Source: an uncultured Alphaproteobacteria bacterium | GTDB taxonomy: Bacteria; Pseudomonadota; Alphaproteobacteria; Thalassobaculales; Thalassobaculaceae | DNA: 35,757 bases | Reading direction: 5' to 3' | NCBI GenBank assembly: GCA_937776645.1 | Contig: CALMRI010000049.1 | Coordinates: forward strand, 1 to 35,757 | Shown: positions 1-7,631 of the stretch, one piece after another | How positions within the stretch are numbered: the stretch's first letter is position 1 | Layout of the letters: each line of letters begins with the position of its first letter | Notes under the pieces: model-generated | The model's input: the letters and a program-made list of their open reading frames with translations, nothing else | The model's database searches: none | What the model was told of the DNA's origin: nothing | Program-made: the position numbers and the translations under genes

Positions 1-200
1 AAACCGGCTTGAGAGACCCGTTTGATCATCTGAAAAAGCCAGCGATCATCCGGAATTTCCGCAAGTTCCTCGACCGATTTCGCCACCGGAAAAGTCGCCT
101 CCAACGCCGCCGCGCCGCCCTTGTTGGCAATCTCTATATCGAGTATTGGCCCGAAGGAACCCGCCATAATCTCATCCAGCAGCGCGCCGCCAGCCGGCAT
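1..200 (-). CDS. DNA-3-methyladenine glycosylase I (Tag-like), N-terminal part
   Basis: This is the 5' end of a minus-strand gene that runs off the left edge; about 66 codons are visible. The translation contains ANKGGAAALEA, then IPDDRWLFQMIKRVSQAGF. That matches the N-terminal region of alphaproteobacterial Tag-family base-excision glycosylases (usually R/KKGG..ALE...IPDDRWL..M..RVFQAGF), which remove 3-methyladenine from alkylated DNA. The aromatic residue usual before QAGF is Ser here. Two ATG starts are possible, at 200 and at 167; the second has a GGATGAG stretch just upstream and gives a start closer to the usual family length. Transcription diverges from the glycosyltransferase at 320. 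The catalytic part lies outside the window, so the family call rests on the N-terminal pattern only. Confidence 0.62.
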   Translation of the reverse strand, partial: MPAGGALLDEIMAGSFGPILDIEIANKGGAAALEATFPVAKSVEELAEIPDDRWLFQMIKRVSQAG

Positions 201-319
201 CGGCGCGGACCGATCTTGACCTAACCCGCGACAGAGGCACTATGCGGAGAAACCGGCGGGAAGGGAAGGCGTCATGAGCCTCGCCCCCTGGAGAGAAATC
301 GGCAAGCGAGCATGAACGG

Positions 320-1543
320 ATGACGACCAAGCGTATTCTGTGTGGCTGGGAGTTTGGCGCCGGCCTTGGCCACATCACCCGCCTGAAGCCGATTGTCACC
401 GCTCTGCGCGACACCGGCGCCGAAATCGTCATCGTCCTGCAGGATCTGGATCGGGCCTCGGCCTTTCTCGACCCGGAGACCGGAACCGCGCTGCCAGGAT
501 TTAGCGTGATCACCGGGCCGCGCTGGAACATGCCAACCAACCCCGAAGCCCGGAAAATTCCGACTCATAGTTTTGCCGATGTTCTCAATATCATTCACTA
601 CGGCAATGCGGCGGCGTTGGGTGTTCGGATCGAGGCCTGGGCAGGGTTGTTACAGGCGATAAAACCCGATCTGGTCGTCGGCGACTTTTGCCCGACCCTT
701 CGTTTGGCCTCACGCGGACGGGTGCCGATGATGATGGTCGGCAATGGCTATACGATCCCCCCTCCCGGTCGCCCCCTGCCACCGATCCGCCCCTGGCAAA
801 CCGAGTTGGAGCCCTTCAGCATTGACCATGAGCGCATGCTTTTGGAAACCATAAATGGCGTCCTGGCCCGGCGCGGCGACTCGCCGACCGAGTTTCTGGC
901 CGATATCCTGAACGGCGACGAAACCTCCGTCTTCTCGGTGCCATTGGTCGACCCCTATGCCGCCTATCGCAGCGAGCTGCAATTGTCGCCCTTCAACCTG
1001 CCGACCGGCATGACGCCACTGCCGATCGAGCAACGACGCAAGAAGGGCGTGTTCTTCTACATGCCCAGAAGCCATCCGGACCTGAGCCGGGCGATCCATG
1101 CGGTCAAGGCGGCTTCAGTCGATTGCGAGGCCTATATTTCCGACCTCCGCCCGGATGTGGCGGCGAAACTGGCCGCCCCCGGCTTCACTGTCCATGGACA
1201 ACCGCAACCCTTTGAGCGGGTGATACCGGAGTCCCGATTAATCATCCATCACGGCGGGTTGTCGACCGCCATCGCCGCCGTCCTGGCCGGCACGCCGCAA
1301 TTGATCTTTCCATGGAATCTGGAGCACCTGGTGACCGCGCGACAGATCGAAAGCCTGGGAGCGTCAGTAACCGCCGCTGCCGATTGGCCGGTCAAGAAGA
1401 TCTCCAGCGGTATTCGCACGATGGTCCAGGACAAACCGCTCGCCATCCGCGCGGCAAAAGCGGTGGACGCGGTGCAGTTGGGCGACGCGGGTGAGGCTTT
1501 GGAGCACGTGGTCGCTCGCTGTTTGGCGCTTATGCATGGATGA
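320..1543 (+). CDS. GT1/GT28-like glycosyltransferase
   Basis: A 407-residue protein with the two-Rossmann-domain plan of the UDP-glycosyltransferase (GT-B) fold. The N-terminus is CGWEFGAGLGHITRLKPIV, the Gly/His acceptor-side loop typical of macrolide-type and MurG-type transferases. Near residues 310-345 is IIHHGGLSTAIAAVLAGTPQL followed by FPWNLEHLVTARQIESLG, which matches the sugar-nucleotide-binding HGG...G.P....P...EQ..NA region of GT1 enzymes. There is no signal peptide or clear membrane span, so it probably acts in the cytoplasm. The acceptor cannot be told from sequence. It stands alone between a divergent glycosylase gene and a convergent phosphodiesterase gene, so context does not help. 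It starts at ATG 320 and appears full length. Confidence 0.8.
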   Translation: MTTKRILCGWEFGAGLGHITRLKPIVTALRDTGAEIVIVLQDLDRASAFLDPETGTALPGFSVITGPRWNMPTNPEARKIPTHSFADVLNIIHYGNAAALGVRIEAWAGLLQAIKPDLVVGDFCPTLRLASRGRVPMMMVGNGYTIPPPGRPLPPIRPWQTELEPFSIDHERMLLETINGVLARRGDSPTEFLADILNGDETSVFSVPLVDPYAAYRSELQLSPFNLPTGMTPLPIEQRRKKGVFFYMPRSHPDLSRAIHAVKAASVDCEAYISDLRPDVAAKLAAPGFTVHGQPQPFERVIPESRLIIHHGGLSTAIAAVLAGTPQLIFPWNLEHLVTARQIESLGASVTAAADWPVKKISSGIRTMVQDKPLAIRAAKAVDAVQLGDAGEALEHVVARCLALMHG

Positions 1544-1710
1544 CGGGATGATCTCGGAAGTGAACCAGGTGGTCAGCTATTTCGCCTATGCCAAACGCAC
1601 CGTTCTTGGCCTAGGCGTGAGCACCGACGGAGGCGTGCTTGGCCTATCACCGGGCGACAATGACTATCCGGGCAATTGGAGCCACGGCTGACGGGACCGA
1701 CTTTTTGTCC

Positions 1711-2511
1711 CTACCCCTTGCCTCGCTCATAAAGCACCGGAAAGTCATCGACGGTACGGGTAAAGGTCACTAGGCCAGCCTCTTCGGTCCAATGGTGTAG
1801 CTGATAACAGGCCGGCTCCGCCACCACGCGGAGCCGTGTCGGATCAACCAGCTCGAGGCCGACCTGATGCGCCGAGCCAGGGCAAACACTGGCGACGGTG
1901 CCGGCCCAACGCTGGATGACCCCGCGATGCATGTGGCCGCAGATCACCCGCTCCACGTTCGGCGCCTTGGCGATCACCGCCTCCACGGCCTCGCGTCCCT
2001 CCAACCCGATCGCATCAAAAAAAGGTGTGCCGGTCAGGAAAGGCTGGTGATGCATCATGATAAGGGTGGGTGTCCGTCGGTCCTCGGCCAGCCGTTCAGC
2101 CAACCAGGTTCGGCGTTGTTCACAGATCAATCCGCCGGGCTGATGCTCGATCACCGTGTCCAGGGCGATCACCCTGACCGGCCCCGCTTCGATCGTGTAG
2201 TGCAGAAACCCGTCCAGCGGCAAATAACCGTGATGGGCGAAAGCCTGACGCATCGGTGCGCGCAGATCGTGGTTGCCGGGGATCACATAAGCCGGGATGC
2301 CAAGCGCATCGAGTTCTCCGCTAAGCCAAGTGTAGGCCTCGGCTTCGCCGGCGTCGGCCAGGTCTCCGGTCAGCAACAGCATGTCGGGCAGAGGCTCGAG
2401 CTTCGACAGCGCTGTCAGCGCCGCACGCGCATACGCCGCAGTATCCACGACCCCATAGACCAAACCACTCTCGGCCACCAGATGCAAATCAGTAATCTGG
2501 GCAATCAACAT
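1711..2511 (-). CDS. cpdA: CpdA-like metallophosphoesterase (3',5'-cyclic-nucleotide phosphodiesterase family)
   Basis: A 266-residue calcineurin-like phosphoesterase. All dimetal motifs are present in order: D-x-H in ITDLHL near residue 8, GD in LLTGDLADAGE, GNHD in YVIPGNHDLR, a His pair in MMHHQPF, and GHxH in ICGHMHRG. This set and the length fit the class III cyclic-nucleotide phosphodiesterases typified by CpdA, which hydrolyse cAMP; substrate cannot be proven here because related enzymes act on other phosphodiesters. No signal peptide is visible, so it should be cytoplasmic. The start is ATG at 2511. The gene is convergent with the glycosyltransferase and divergent from the PuuD-like gene; about 230 bases of shared upstream DNA hold the palindrome at 2587. 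Confidence 0.85.
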   Translation of the reverse strand: MLIAQITDLHLVAESGLVYGVVDTAAYARAALTALSKLEPLPDMLLLTGDLADAGEAEAYTWLSGELDALGIPAYVIPGNHDLRAPMRQAFAHHGYLPLDGFLHYTIEAGPVRVIALDTVIEHQPGGLICEQRRTWLAERLAEDRRTPTLIMMHHQPFLTGTPFFDAIGLEGREAVEAVIAKAPNVERVICGHMHRGVIQRWAGTVASVCPGSAHQVGLELVDPTRLRVVAEPACYQLHHWTEEAGLVTFTRTVDDFPVLYERGKG

Positions 2512-2586
2512 AGTGGAAGCCTCGTCAGACAGGGTGAAATCACGCCCCCAACAACCATCATTTCCGCCTCACATCAATCATTAGAG

Positions 2587-2616
2587 ATTGTTACAATAGC
2601 GGTTCTTTTCTAGATT
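2587..2616 (+). promoter_or_regulatory. Candidate promoter overlapping an ATTGT-T-ACAAT palindrome
   Basis: TTGTTA at 2588-2593 and TAGATT at 2611-2616 are separated by 17 bases, a fair sigma-70-type pair for the gene at 2744. The -35 hexamer lies inside a perfect 11-base palindrome, ATTGT-T-ACAAT (2587-2597), the size of a small repressor half-site pair. This is a sequence-pattern inference only. The rest of the 2512-2743 gap shows nothing else I can name. Confidence 0.35.
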
Positions 2617-2743
2617 TCGCACAGGGGCTCTTTCATACGGAGCGCGACTCACCTAGAACGTCGTGCTAAGAGGCATGTAAATTCAAGCTCCGCATGAATC
2701 TCGGGCCGCCTAAAAGACTGTTGCAACGGAGGGGAAAAATCCC

Positions 2744-3352
2744 ATGGCCGCAATACTTACAAGTCTGCGCAATACGATTATCGCCGGCATCGTGCTGACG
2801 ATTCTCATGGCGCTCTATGTTACCAAATCCAATGGCGAAGCCTTGGTCTTCGACCACGCCTACTTCACCTTCTTCATGCGCTGGCTGCATGTGCTGAGCG
2901 GCGTGATGTGGATTGGCCTGCTGTGGTACCTCAATTTTGTGCAGATCCCGAACATGCCGAATATTCCGGACGAGCAGAAGCCGGCTATTGGTAAGGTAAT
3001 CGCGCCGGCAGTGCTGTTCTGGTTCCGTTGGGGCGCGATGGCGACCCTGGTCACCGGTCTGCTTCTGGCCGCGATGAACGGCTATATCATGGACGCCATC
3101 TCACTCGGTTTGGGCGAGAACGGCTCGCCCAAGACCACCGCGATCGGGATCGGCATGTGGCTCGGCGCGATCATGTGGTTCAACGTCTGGTTCGTTATCT
3201 GGCCGAACCAACAAAGGGCGTTGGGCATGGTCGAGGCGGACGCCGCCAGCAAGGCGGCCTCGGCCCGCACGGCGATGCTGTTCTCGCGCACCAACACGCT
3301 GCTTTCGGTGCCGATGCTCTACGCGATGGTGTCGGCTCAGAACCTCTACTAA
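2744..3352 (+). CDS. PuuD-like membrane protein (urate hydroxylase N-terminal domain family), lacks cytochrome c tail
   Basis: A 202-residue integral membrane protein with about five hydrophobic spans: around residues 8-25, 42-68 (RWLHVLSGVMWIGLLWYLNF), 87-108, 126-150 (GMWLGAIMWFNVWFVIWPNQ) and 178-198. The W-L-H-V-L-S-G-V-M-W-I-G and W-P-N-Q motifs match the membrane domain of the PuuD/urate oxidase N-terminal family (PF06181 type). Characterised PuuD proteins carry a C-terminal cytochrome c domain; this one ends right after the last span, so urate oxidation cannot be assumed. A clear AGGGG ribosome site lies before ATG 2744 and a strong terminator follows at 3405, so it is probably monocistronic. 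Short homologues of unknown role are common in Alphaproteobacteria (general knowledge). Confidence 0.72.
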   Translation: MAAILTSLRNTIIAGIVLTILMALYVTKSNGEALVFDHAYFTFFMRWLHVLSGVMWIGLLWYLNFVQIPNMPNIPDEQKPAIGKVIAPAVLFWFRWGAMATLVTGLLLAAMNGYIMDAISLGLGENGSPKTTAIGIGMWLGAIMWFNVWFVIWPNQQRALGMVEADAASKAASARTAMLFSRTNTLLSVPMLYAMVSAQNLY

Positions 3353-3404
3353 GCCGGAACCTCTACCAACGTCCGCCACGCCCGACAGGGTCGGTGGCGC
3401 GGAG

Positions 3405-3436
3405 CCGGCCCCCTCACGGGGGCCGGTTTCGTTTTA
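3405..3436 (+). terminator. Rho-independent terminator after the PuuD-like gene
   Basis: A perfect 9-bp stem (CCGGCCCCC at 3405-3413 with GGGGGCCGG at 3418-3426) and a TCAC loop, followed by TTTCGTTTTA. It sits about 50 bases after the stop codon at 3352. Confidence 0.88.
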
Positions 3437-3491
3437 TCGATGCTGCTGTAGAATAGCCCAGGTCAGCCGAGGCGCATTACGGAACGCATCA

Positions 3492-4658
3492 ATGCAAACA
3501 CCCACGAAACAGAGCGGTACCCTCAACCCGGGTGACATTTTCCCGCGCCTATCCCTGACCGGACCACGCGGCGAAGCCGTTGACAGCAACGCGCCACCGA
3601 TGGCTGGACGGCCCACTTTATGGATCGTCTCCGGGCACGATGCGACCGCAACTTCCGCCTTGCTGGCGAGGCTCGCCAGCCAACGCGACCGAATCGAAAG
3701 CCTCGGCGTGCGGTGCTATTTCGTTACCCGGCCGGGCAGGCCGAAACCATCGGGGCCGATCGCCTCAGCGTTGCCGGGACTAGGTAAGGCTCCGCAATTG
3801 GCACGCGGGGCCGGGCCAGCGCCGGTAACTGATATCGGCGAACTCAGGGCCGGCGCCATGCGACTGATCGATCATGCCGGCGAGGTGTTCCGCCTGACCG
3901 GGGTCGACGGCGATGATCCGGGCTTGCTGGCGGTTGGTCCCAACCGTCATGTGATCGATATCGTCGGGGGTGCAAAGCCCCGGCGCGCCAGGACCGGCGC
4001 AGAGGACGGCGGCGCCGACATCGTCGACGACATTCTCAGCCTGCTGGAGCGCCGGGCGCAGCACCGGGCAGCCTATCTACCGGCAATCCATCCTCCGGTG
4101 CTGACAATCCCGGACGTGTTCAGCCCGGCCGATTGCGCGCATCTGATATCAATCTTTCATACCCGTGGGCAAGAATTTGTCGAACCCGGTCATTTAGCGC
4201 TCGGCAACCGAACCACCGATTGCAAGATGCGAATCCCAGATCTCGGCCGGCGGGACCGGATTGATCATTGGGTGGTAGAAGCCGACACCCAAGCCCTGAT
4301 CACCGCCCGGCTGCGGGCGCGATTATTTCCGGAGGTCTTGAAAGCATTCAACTATCGGGTCACTCGGCACGAGCGATATCGCATCGCCCGTTACGAAGGA
4401 GAGCGCGGCGGCGAGCAATTGGGGCACCGCGATAATGTAGAACCATCCGTCGCACATCGCCGATTCGCGGTCACGATCAATCTGAATGCCCAGGACTATC
4501 AGGGCGGCGAACTTCGGTTTCCCGAGTTCAGCGACCAGCTCTACAAACCGGGCTCAGGCGCCGCGGTCGTGTTTTCCTGCTCGCTGTTGCATGAAGTCGT
4601 CGGCATGCGCGAGGGCAGCCGATTCGCGATACTGGCGTTCCTGTTCGGAGAACACTAG
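3492..4658 (+). CDS. Thioredoxin-fold domain fused to 2-oxoglutarate/Fe(II) oxygenase (prolyl 4-hydroxylase-like)
   Basis: A 388-residue two-domain protein. Residues about 10-170 start with LNPGDIFPRLSLTGPRGE, the opening of the AhpC/TSA peroxiredoxin fold, but no peroxidatic Cys is visible where PxxxTxxC would lie, so this half is probably not a peroxidase. Residues about 195-388 form a P4H-type oxygenase: H312 and D314 (GHRDN), distal H367 (LLHEV) and R377 (GSRFA) are the expected Fe(II) and 2-oxoglutarate ligands, with NLN..DY.GGEL.FPE in between as in the family. It should hydroxylate a protein or small molecule in the cytoplasm; the substrate is unknown. It lies alone between the terminator at 3405 and tRNA-Arg. 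Start ATG 3492. Confidence 0.8.
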   Translation: MQTPTKQSGTLNPGDIFPRLSLTGPRGEAVDSNAPPMAGRPTLWIVSGHDATATSALLARLASQRDRIESLGVRCYFVTRPGRPKPSGPIASALPGLGKAPQLARGAGPAPVTDIGELRAGAMRLIDHAGEVFRLTGVDGDDPGLLAVGPNRHVIDIVGGAKPRRARTGAEDGGADIVDDILSLLERRAQHRAAYLPAIHPPVLTIPDVFSPADCAHLISIFHTRGQEFVEPGHLALGNRTTDCKMRIPDLGRRDRIDHWVVEADTQALITARLRARLFPEVLKAFNYRVTRHERYRIARYEGERGGEQLGHRDNVEPSVAHRRFAVTINLNAQDYQGGELRFPEFSDQLYKPGSGAAVVFSCSLLHEVVGMREGSRFAILAFLFGEH

Positions 4659-4845
4659 GCCCGGTTTGCTGAGTGGTTGAGCAAGAATGCTGACCGGGAC
4701 CAAGCCGCCGCCGCGTCGCGGCGTCATCTCATGGGTCATATTCGGCTGAACTAGGCGATTTCCACTGCAGTTCCCGTCACCTCATGGTGACTGACTGCAC
4801 GGCGCCGTAGTGGCTGTGATCAAGGTATGGCGGGAATAAAAAGAA

Positions 4846-4922
4846 TGGCGCGCCCGGAGGGACTCGAACCCCCAACCTCCTGATTCGTAGTCAGGCACTC
4901 TATCCAATTGAGCTACGGGCAC
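4846..4922 (-). tRNA. tRNA-Arg(ACG)
   Basis: The minus strand folds as a full cloverleaf. The acceptor stem is GTGCCCG with CGGGCGC (one G-U pair). The anticodon stem CCTGA/TCAGG holds the loop CTACGAA, so the anticodon is ACG. The T-arm is GGGGG-TTCGAGT-CCCTC. Discriminator G and an encoded CCA end the gene at 4846. A34 would be deaminated to inosine by TadA to read CGU/CGC/CGA. A T-rich run (TTCTTTTTATT) follows immediately on the minus strand and may end transcription. Confidence 0.97.
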
Positions 4923-4956
4923 TCTCGCACGCGCCAAGGCGCGCGAACGGTTGCGG

Positions 4957-4985
4957 AAGGTACTCAAAGCGGTTTCCAATGGCAA
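4957..4985 (-). promoter_or_regulatory. Candidate promoter for tRNA-Arg
   Basis: On the minus strand TTGCCA (4985-4980) and TACCTT (4962-4957) are separated by exactly 17 bases, about 35 bases upstream of the mature tRNA 5' end at 4922. Pattern-based inference. Confidence 0.5.
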
Positions 4986-5021
4986 GGGGATGATGGGAAA
5001 AAAAGTCACTCGCCAAAACCC

Positions 5022-5050
5022 TTGTGACCGAGAGTCGGTTTCTGTACTAT
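5022..5050 (+). promoter_or_regulatory. Candidate promoter for the lipoprotein gene
   Basis: TTGTGA (5022-5027) and TACTAT (5045-5050) are 17 bases apart. A transcript starting near 5057 would have a leader of about 170 nt containing a 13-codon reading frame (5098-5139) and the inverted repeat at 5157-5194 before the lipoprotein start at 5230. Pattern-based inference. Confidence 0.45.
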
Positions 5051-5156
5051 CTCATTGAAATTCGCGGCTTAAGGTCCCCTAACCTGGGGTGGTGTCAATG
5101 AATTCGGTGGGCTGGCTCGATCTGGTTCAACGCGATTGATTCCAAAGTGACGTTTT

Positions 5157-5194
5157 TTGACCGACCGACTGTGGTCTCACGGTCGGTCGGTCAA
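5157..5194. repeat. 13-bp perfect inverted repeat (tandem GACC/GGTC units)
   Basis: TTGACCGACCGAC (5157-5169) is perfectly complementary to GTCGGTCGGTCAA (5182-5194). The 12-base spacer extends the pairing (GTG at 5171-5173 with CAC at 5178-5180), so an RNA copy would form a long hairpin with a four-base loop. There is no T-run after it on either strand; the T6 lies before it on the plus strand. It therefore does not look like an intrinsic terminator. It lies about 35 bases before the lipoprotein start, so it could be an operator or a leader hairpin. Confidence 0.8.
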
Positions 5195-5229
5195 CGGGAT
5201 CACGGATAATCTAAGGAAGCGAAAACAGG

Positions 5230-6438
5230 ATGCCAAGGTGCTGGCGTAAAATGGTCCATTCTCCGTTGCCGATCGTCGTTCTCAGCACGGTGCTTATGCT
5301 CGGAGGCTGCTCGTTCTCCACAGATGCGCTCTGGCCGTCATTGTCCGGTCAAGCGCCTTCCGGTCAGCCATCGAACGCCAATACGGCGATGAAGGCCGTA
5401 TCGATTAAACCGTCCTCGGGCGAAACCGCCGGGCAACCGCTGGTCAACCCGGCGGTTGGGCAGGTGCCGCCAAGGCTTGGAACTACAAATTTCGAGATCC
5501 AGCCACCGCGCGCCGGACAACCTACGGGGACGTTCGTTGGTAATAAGGTCGCGCAACTTCGCGATGACCTGAGCCGGCTGCAAACCTCGGTCAACCAGGA
5601 AAATTCTGACCTGCAGGCTGTCCGACAACAGACAATGGTCAATGCCCAGGGCTATCACACGCGGGTTGCCGTTATCCGCTCGCGTCTGCAACTTGGCACC
5701 ACGCCGGGCAATCCACAGTTGGTCCGCGGGTGGAATGACTCCCAAATCGAGCTAGAGAAAATCAATACCGACATTGGGCGGATGAATGCTCTGTCCAATC
5801 GGGTTGCCGCCGATGCCGCGATGTCGAGCTATCTGCTGGAAGCCACCCGCGCGGCCTTTGGGCTGTCAGGGGCGATCGACGAGGATCATCGCCAGCTTGA
5901 GGTACTTGAGGACGACGTGAATCGGTCGGTCGTTTTGATTGACCGGCTGCTCACGGAGCTGAGCGACGATATCCGCCGCCAGTCCAACTATGTCTCGACC
6001 GAGCGTAATGACCTGAACACGCTGGCCCTGGCGATCAAGAATGGTGAGTTCTTCGGTCCCAGCCTGGCGACCACTGCCTATACGCGGGCCAATGCGACAC
6101 CAACCGCCGCCGCGCCGCGTGGCAGTGTCCGCTCCGGCGCTCGTCGGCCGCTGGTGGTAATCCGCTTCGATCGACCGGACGTGAATTACCAGCAGGCGCT
6201 TTACAGCGCCGTGAACCGCGCCCTGCAGCGTCAGCCGGACGCGGCCTTTGACTTGGTCTCGGTTAGTCAACTGCGTGGCGGGACGGCCCGATCGACGCTG
6301 AACGCCAATAGTGCCCGGCGCAACGCTCAGTCGGTGCTGCGCGCGCTGGTCGACATGGGACTGCCGCCAAGTCGGGTTGCCTTATCGGCGACGACCGAGA
6401 CAACCGGTGGTAACGAGGTCCGCCTCTACGTTCGCTGA
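5230..6438 (+). CDS. Predicted lipoprotein with a coiled-coil-like middle, function unknown
   Basis: A 402-residue protein that I do not recognise. Residues 1-27 form a signal peptide ending in the lipobox LGGC, so it should be a lipidated envelope protein. A Pro/Ser/Gly-rich linker follows to about residue 95. Residues about 105-265 are charged and heptad-like (LRDDLSRLQTSVNQENSDLQ, LEVLEDDVNRSVVLIDRLL), which suggests coiled coil. After an Ala/Thr-rich spacer, the last about 100 residues (VVIRFDRPDVNYQQALYSAV ... RRNAQSVLRALVDMGLPPSR) recall the helical part of OmpA-like peptidoglycan-binding domains, where N..S..RA..V...L...G.P..R is typical, though the match is partial. An AAGGAAG ribosome site lies 10 bases before ATG 5230. 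It appears to be a single-gene unit with a structured leader. Confidence 0.75.
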   Translation: MPRCWRKMVHSPLPIVVLSTVLMLGGCSFSTDALWPSLSGQAPSGQPSNANTAMKAVSIKPSSGETAGQPLVNPAVGQVPPRLGTTNFEIQPPRAGQPTGTFVGNKVAQLRDDLSRLQTSVNQENSDLQAVRQQTMVNAQGYHTRVAVIRSRLQLGTTPGNPQLVRGWNDSQIELEKINTDIGRMNALSNRVAADAAMSSYLLEATRAAFGLSGAIDEDHRQLEVLEDDVNRSVVLIDRLLTELSDDIRRQSNYVSTERNDLNTLALAIKNGEFFGPSLATTAYTRANATPTAAAPRGSVRSGARRPLVVIRFDRPDVNYQQALYSAVNRALQRQPDAAFDLVSVSQLRGGTARSTLNANSARRNAQSVLRALVDMGLPPSRVALSATTETTGGNEVRLYVR

Positions 6439-6571
6439 TCCTTGACGGCTGCGCTGATCCGGCTCGGATCATCGCTGGTGGCTCCCGTGTAGCGAGACAC
6501 ACCGGGCAAACCTTAGGCGGATTGACCTGAGGAGACCGGGTCGGCCGCATATCCTTCATATTTTCAGCGGG

Positions 6572-6980
6572 TTCTTCCTGCTTTTGCTGATCGGTTTGCC
6601 GGCTCCTATATTGGTAGCGGCCTCGCTCGACACCGAGAAAACGGCGCACATCCGCGGCGTCATTCAAAAACAACTTGATGCGTTTCATAGGGATAACTGG
6701 GCCGAGGCATTTAGCTATGCGACGCCTTGTCTCCAGGAGCAATTCAGGCCCCCGACATGTTCTGCGCATGGTGCTGGGAGGTTATGCCATCGTCCACCGC
6801 CTGCGCACCAAGACGTTCAGGGACCCGGAAGAAATCGGGGGACGATTAGCGCAAAAGGTATTCATGATTGGCCCCGACGGTAACGCATCCATAGTAGTTT
6901 ATCTCATGGAAAAGCAAGACAGCAAGATTTCGAGGATCGGCGGCATTTCCATAATTCCCTTGGCTGACCAGTCTGCCTAG
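6572..6980 (+). pseudogene. DUF4864 family secreted protein, frameshifted
   Basis: A signal-peptide-like stretch (FFLLLLIGLPAPILVAAS) is followed by HIRGVIQKQLDAFHRDNWAEAF, the start of DUF4864. The C-terminal half (RMVLGGYAIVHRLRT, VFMIGPDGNASIVVYLMEKQ, IIPLADQSA) is in another frame, ending at 6980. The link PDMF (6751-6762) lies in the third frame. The simplest repair is two single-base deletions about 20 bases apart, near 6746 and 6763. No ATG or GTG start in the right frame is visible; TTG 6584 lies inside the hydrophobic stretch. The function of the family is unknown. Two breaks so close could be sequence error or real decay. Confidence 0.7.
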
Positions 6981-7088
6981 TCAGCTGATGCAGGCCATTC
7001 GAATGGCTGCCCTGCTGCTCTCGAGATTGCTATCCTCCATCGTTCCAGATTAAGTGATCCTCCCAACACCTGAACCCGGGGGCCCGGC

Positions 7089-7607
7089 GTGAATGACATT
7101 GCGGATGTAGGCTATTCCAAGGCCTTTCCAGTAAGCTGGGAGGAATTGCATCGCACCGCCAAAGCGCTCGCCTGGCGGCTGTCCGAGATGCCGGCCTTCG
7201 ACGGCGTTATCGCCATTACTCGTGGCGGCCTGGTACCAGCCGCGATCGTCGCCCGAGAACTGGAAATCCGGGTCATCGACACGATCAGCGCCGTCAGCTA
7301 CCAGGACAATGCCGTCGAAAAAATTGAAGAGCGTGAACGCGGTGAGGTGCAGATCATCAAGCCGCCGTCGATGACCACAGATGGCGCGGGTTGGTTGATC
7401 GTCGACGATCTAGTTGACACGGGAGAGACCGCCAAGACAGTGCGTGCCCTGCTTCCCAAAGCCCATTTTGCCACGGTTTACGCCAAACCGGCCGGGCGTC
7501 CCTTGGTCGACACCTTTGTCACCGAGGTCAGCCAAGACACCTGGATCTATTTTCCCTGGGACTTGGAACCGCGACCGGTTGAACCCATCATCGGAAGCAA
7601 GAGATAG
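7089..7607 (+). CDS. gpt: Xanthine phosphoribosyltransferase
   Basis: A 172-residue type I phosphoribosyltransferase, the usual length for Gpt. It has the PRPP-binding loop LIVDDLVDTGETAKTVR (residues about 101-117), an early ITRGGLVPAAIVAREL segment, and the Gpt-specific ending VSQDTWIYFPWDLEPRP. The enzyme salvages xanthine, guanine and hypoxanthine with PRPP to make the nucleotides, in the cytoplasm or at the inner face of the membrane. The start is GTG 7089; no strong Shine-Dalgarno is visible. It stands between a broken DUF4864 gene and a convergent broken histidine kinase, so it is probably monocistronic. All visible motifs are intact. Confidence 0.93.
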   Translation: MNDIADVGYSKAFPVSWEELHRTAKALAWRLSEMPAFDGVIAITRGGLVPAAIVARELEIRVIDTISAVSYQDNAVEKIEERERGEVQIIKPPSMTTDGAGWLIVDDLVDTGETAKTVRALLPKAHFATVYAKPAGRPLVDTFVTEVSQDTWIYFPWDLEPRPVEPIIGSKR

Positions 7608-7631
7608 GTTTTGCAACGGACAAGAACCAAA

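Noticed and set aside
1536..1691. 51-codon frame overlapping the end of the glycosyltransferase gene
   Set aside because: No recognisable domain, no ribosome site apart from the overlap, and an internal direct repeat (CTTGGCCTA twice) makes it look like non-coding sequence.
1867..2613. 248-codon plus-strand frame opposite the phosphodiesterase
   Set aside because: It is a shadow of the minus-strand gene, which carries all metallophosphoesterase motifs; the plus-strand translation matches nothing.
2620..2700. Possible riboswitch before the PuuD-like gene
   Set aside because: Several short complementary bits are present, but I could not fit any known riboswitch pattern.
5157..5194. Palindrome as an intrinsic terminator
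   Set aside because: The T-run lies before the stem on the plus strand and reads as A on the minus strand, so neither direction gives the required T tract.
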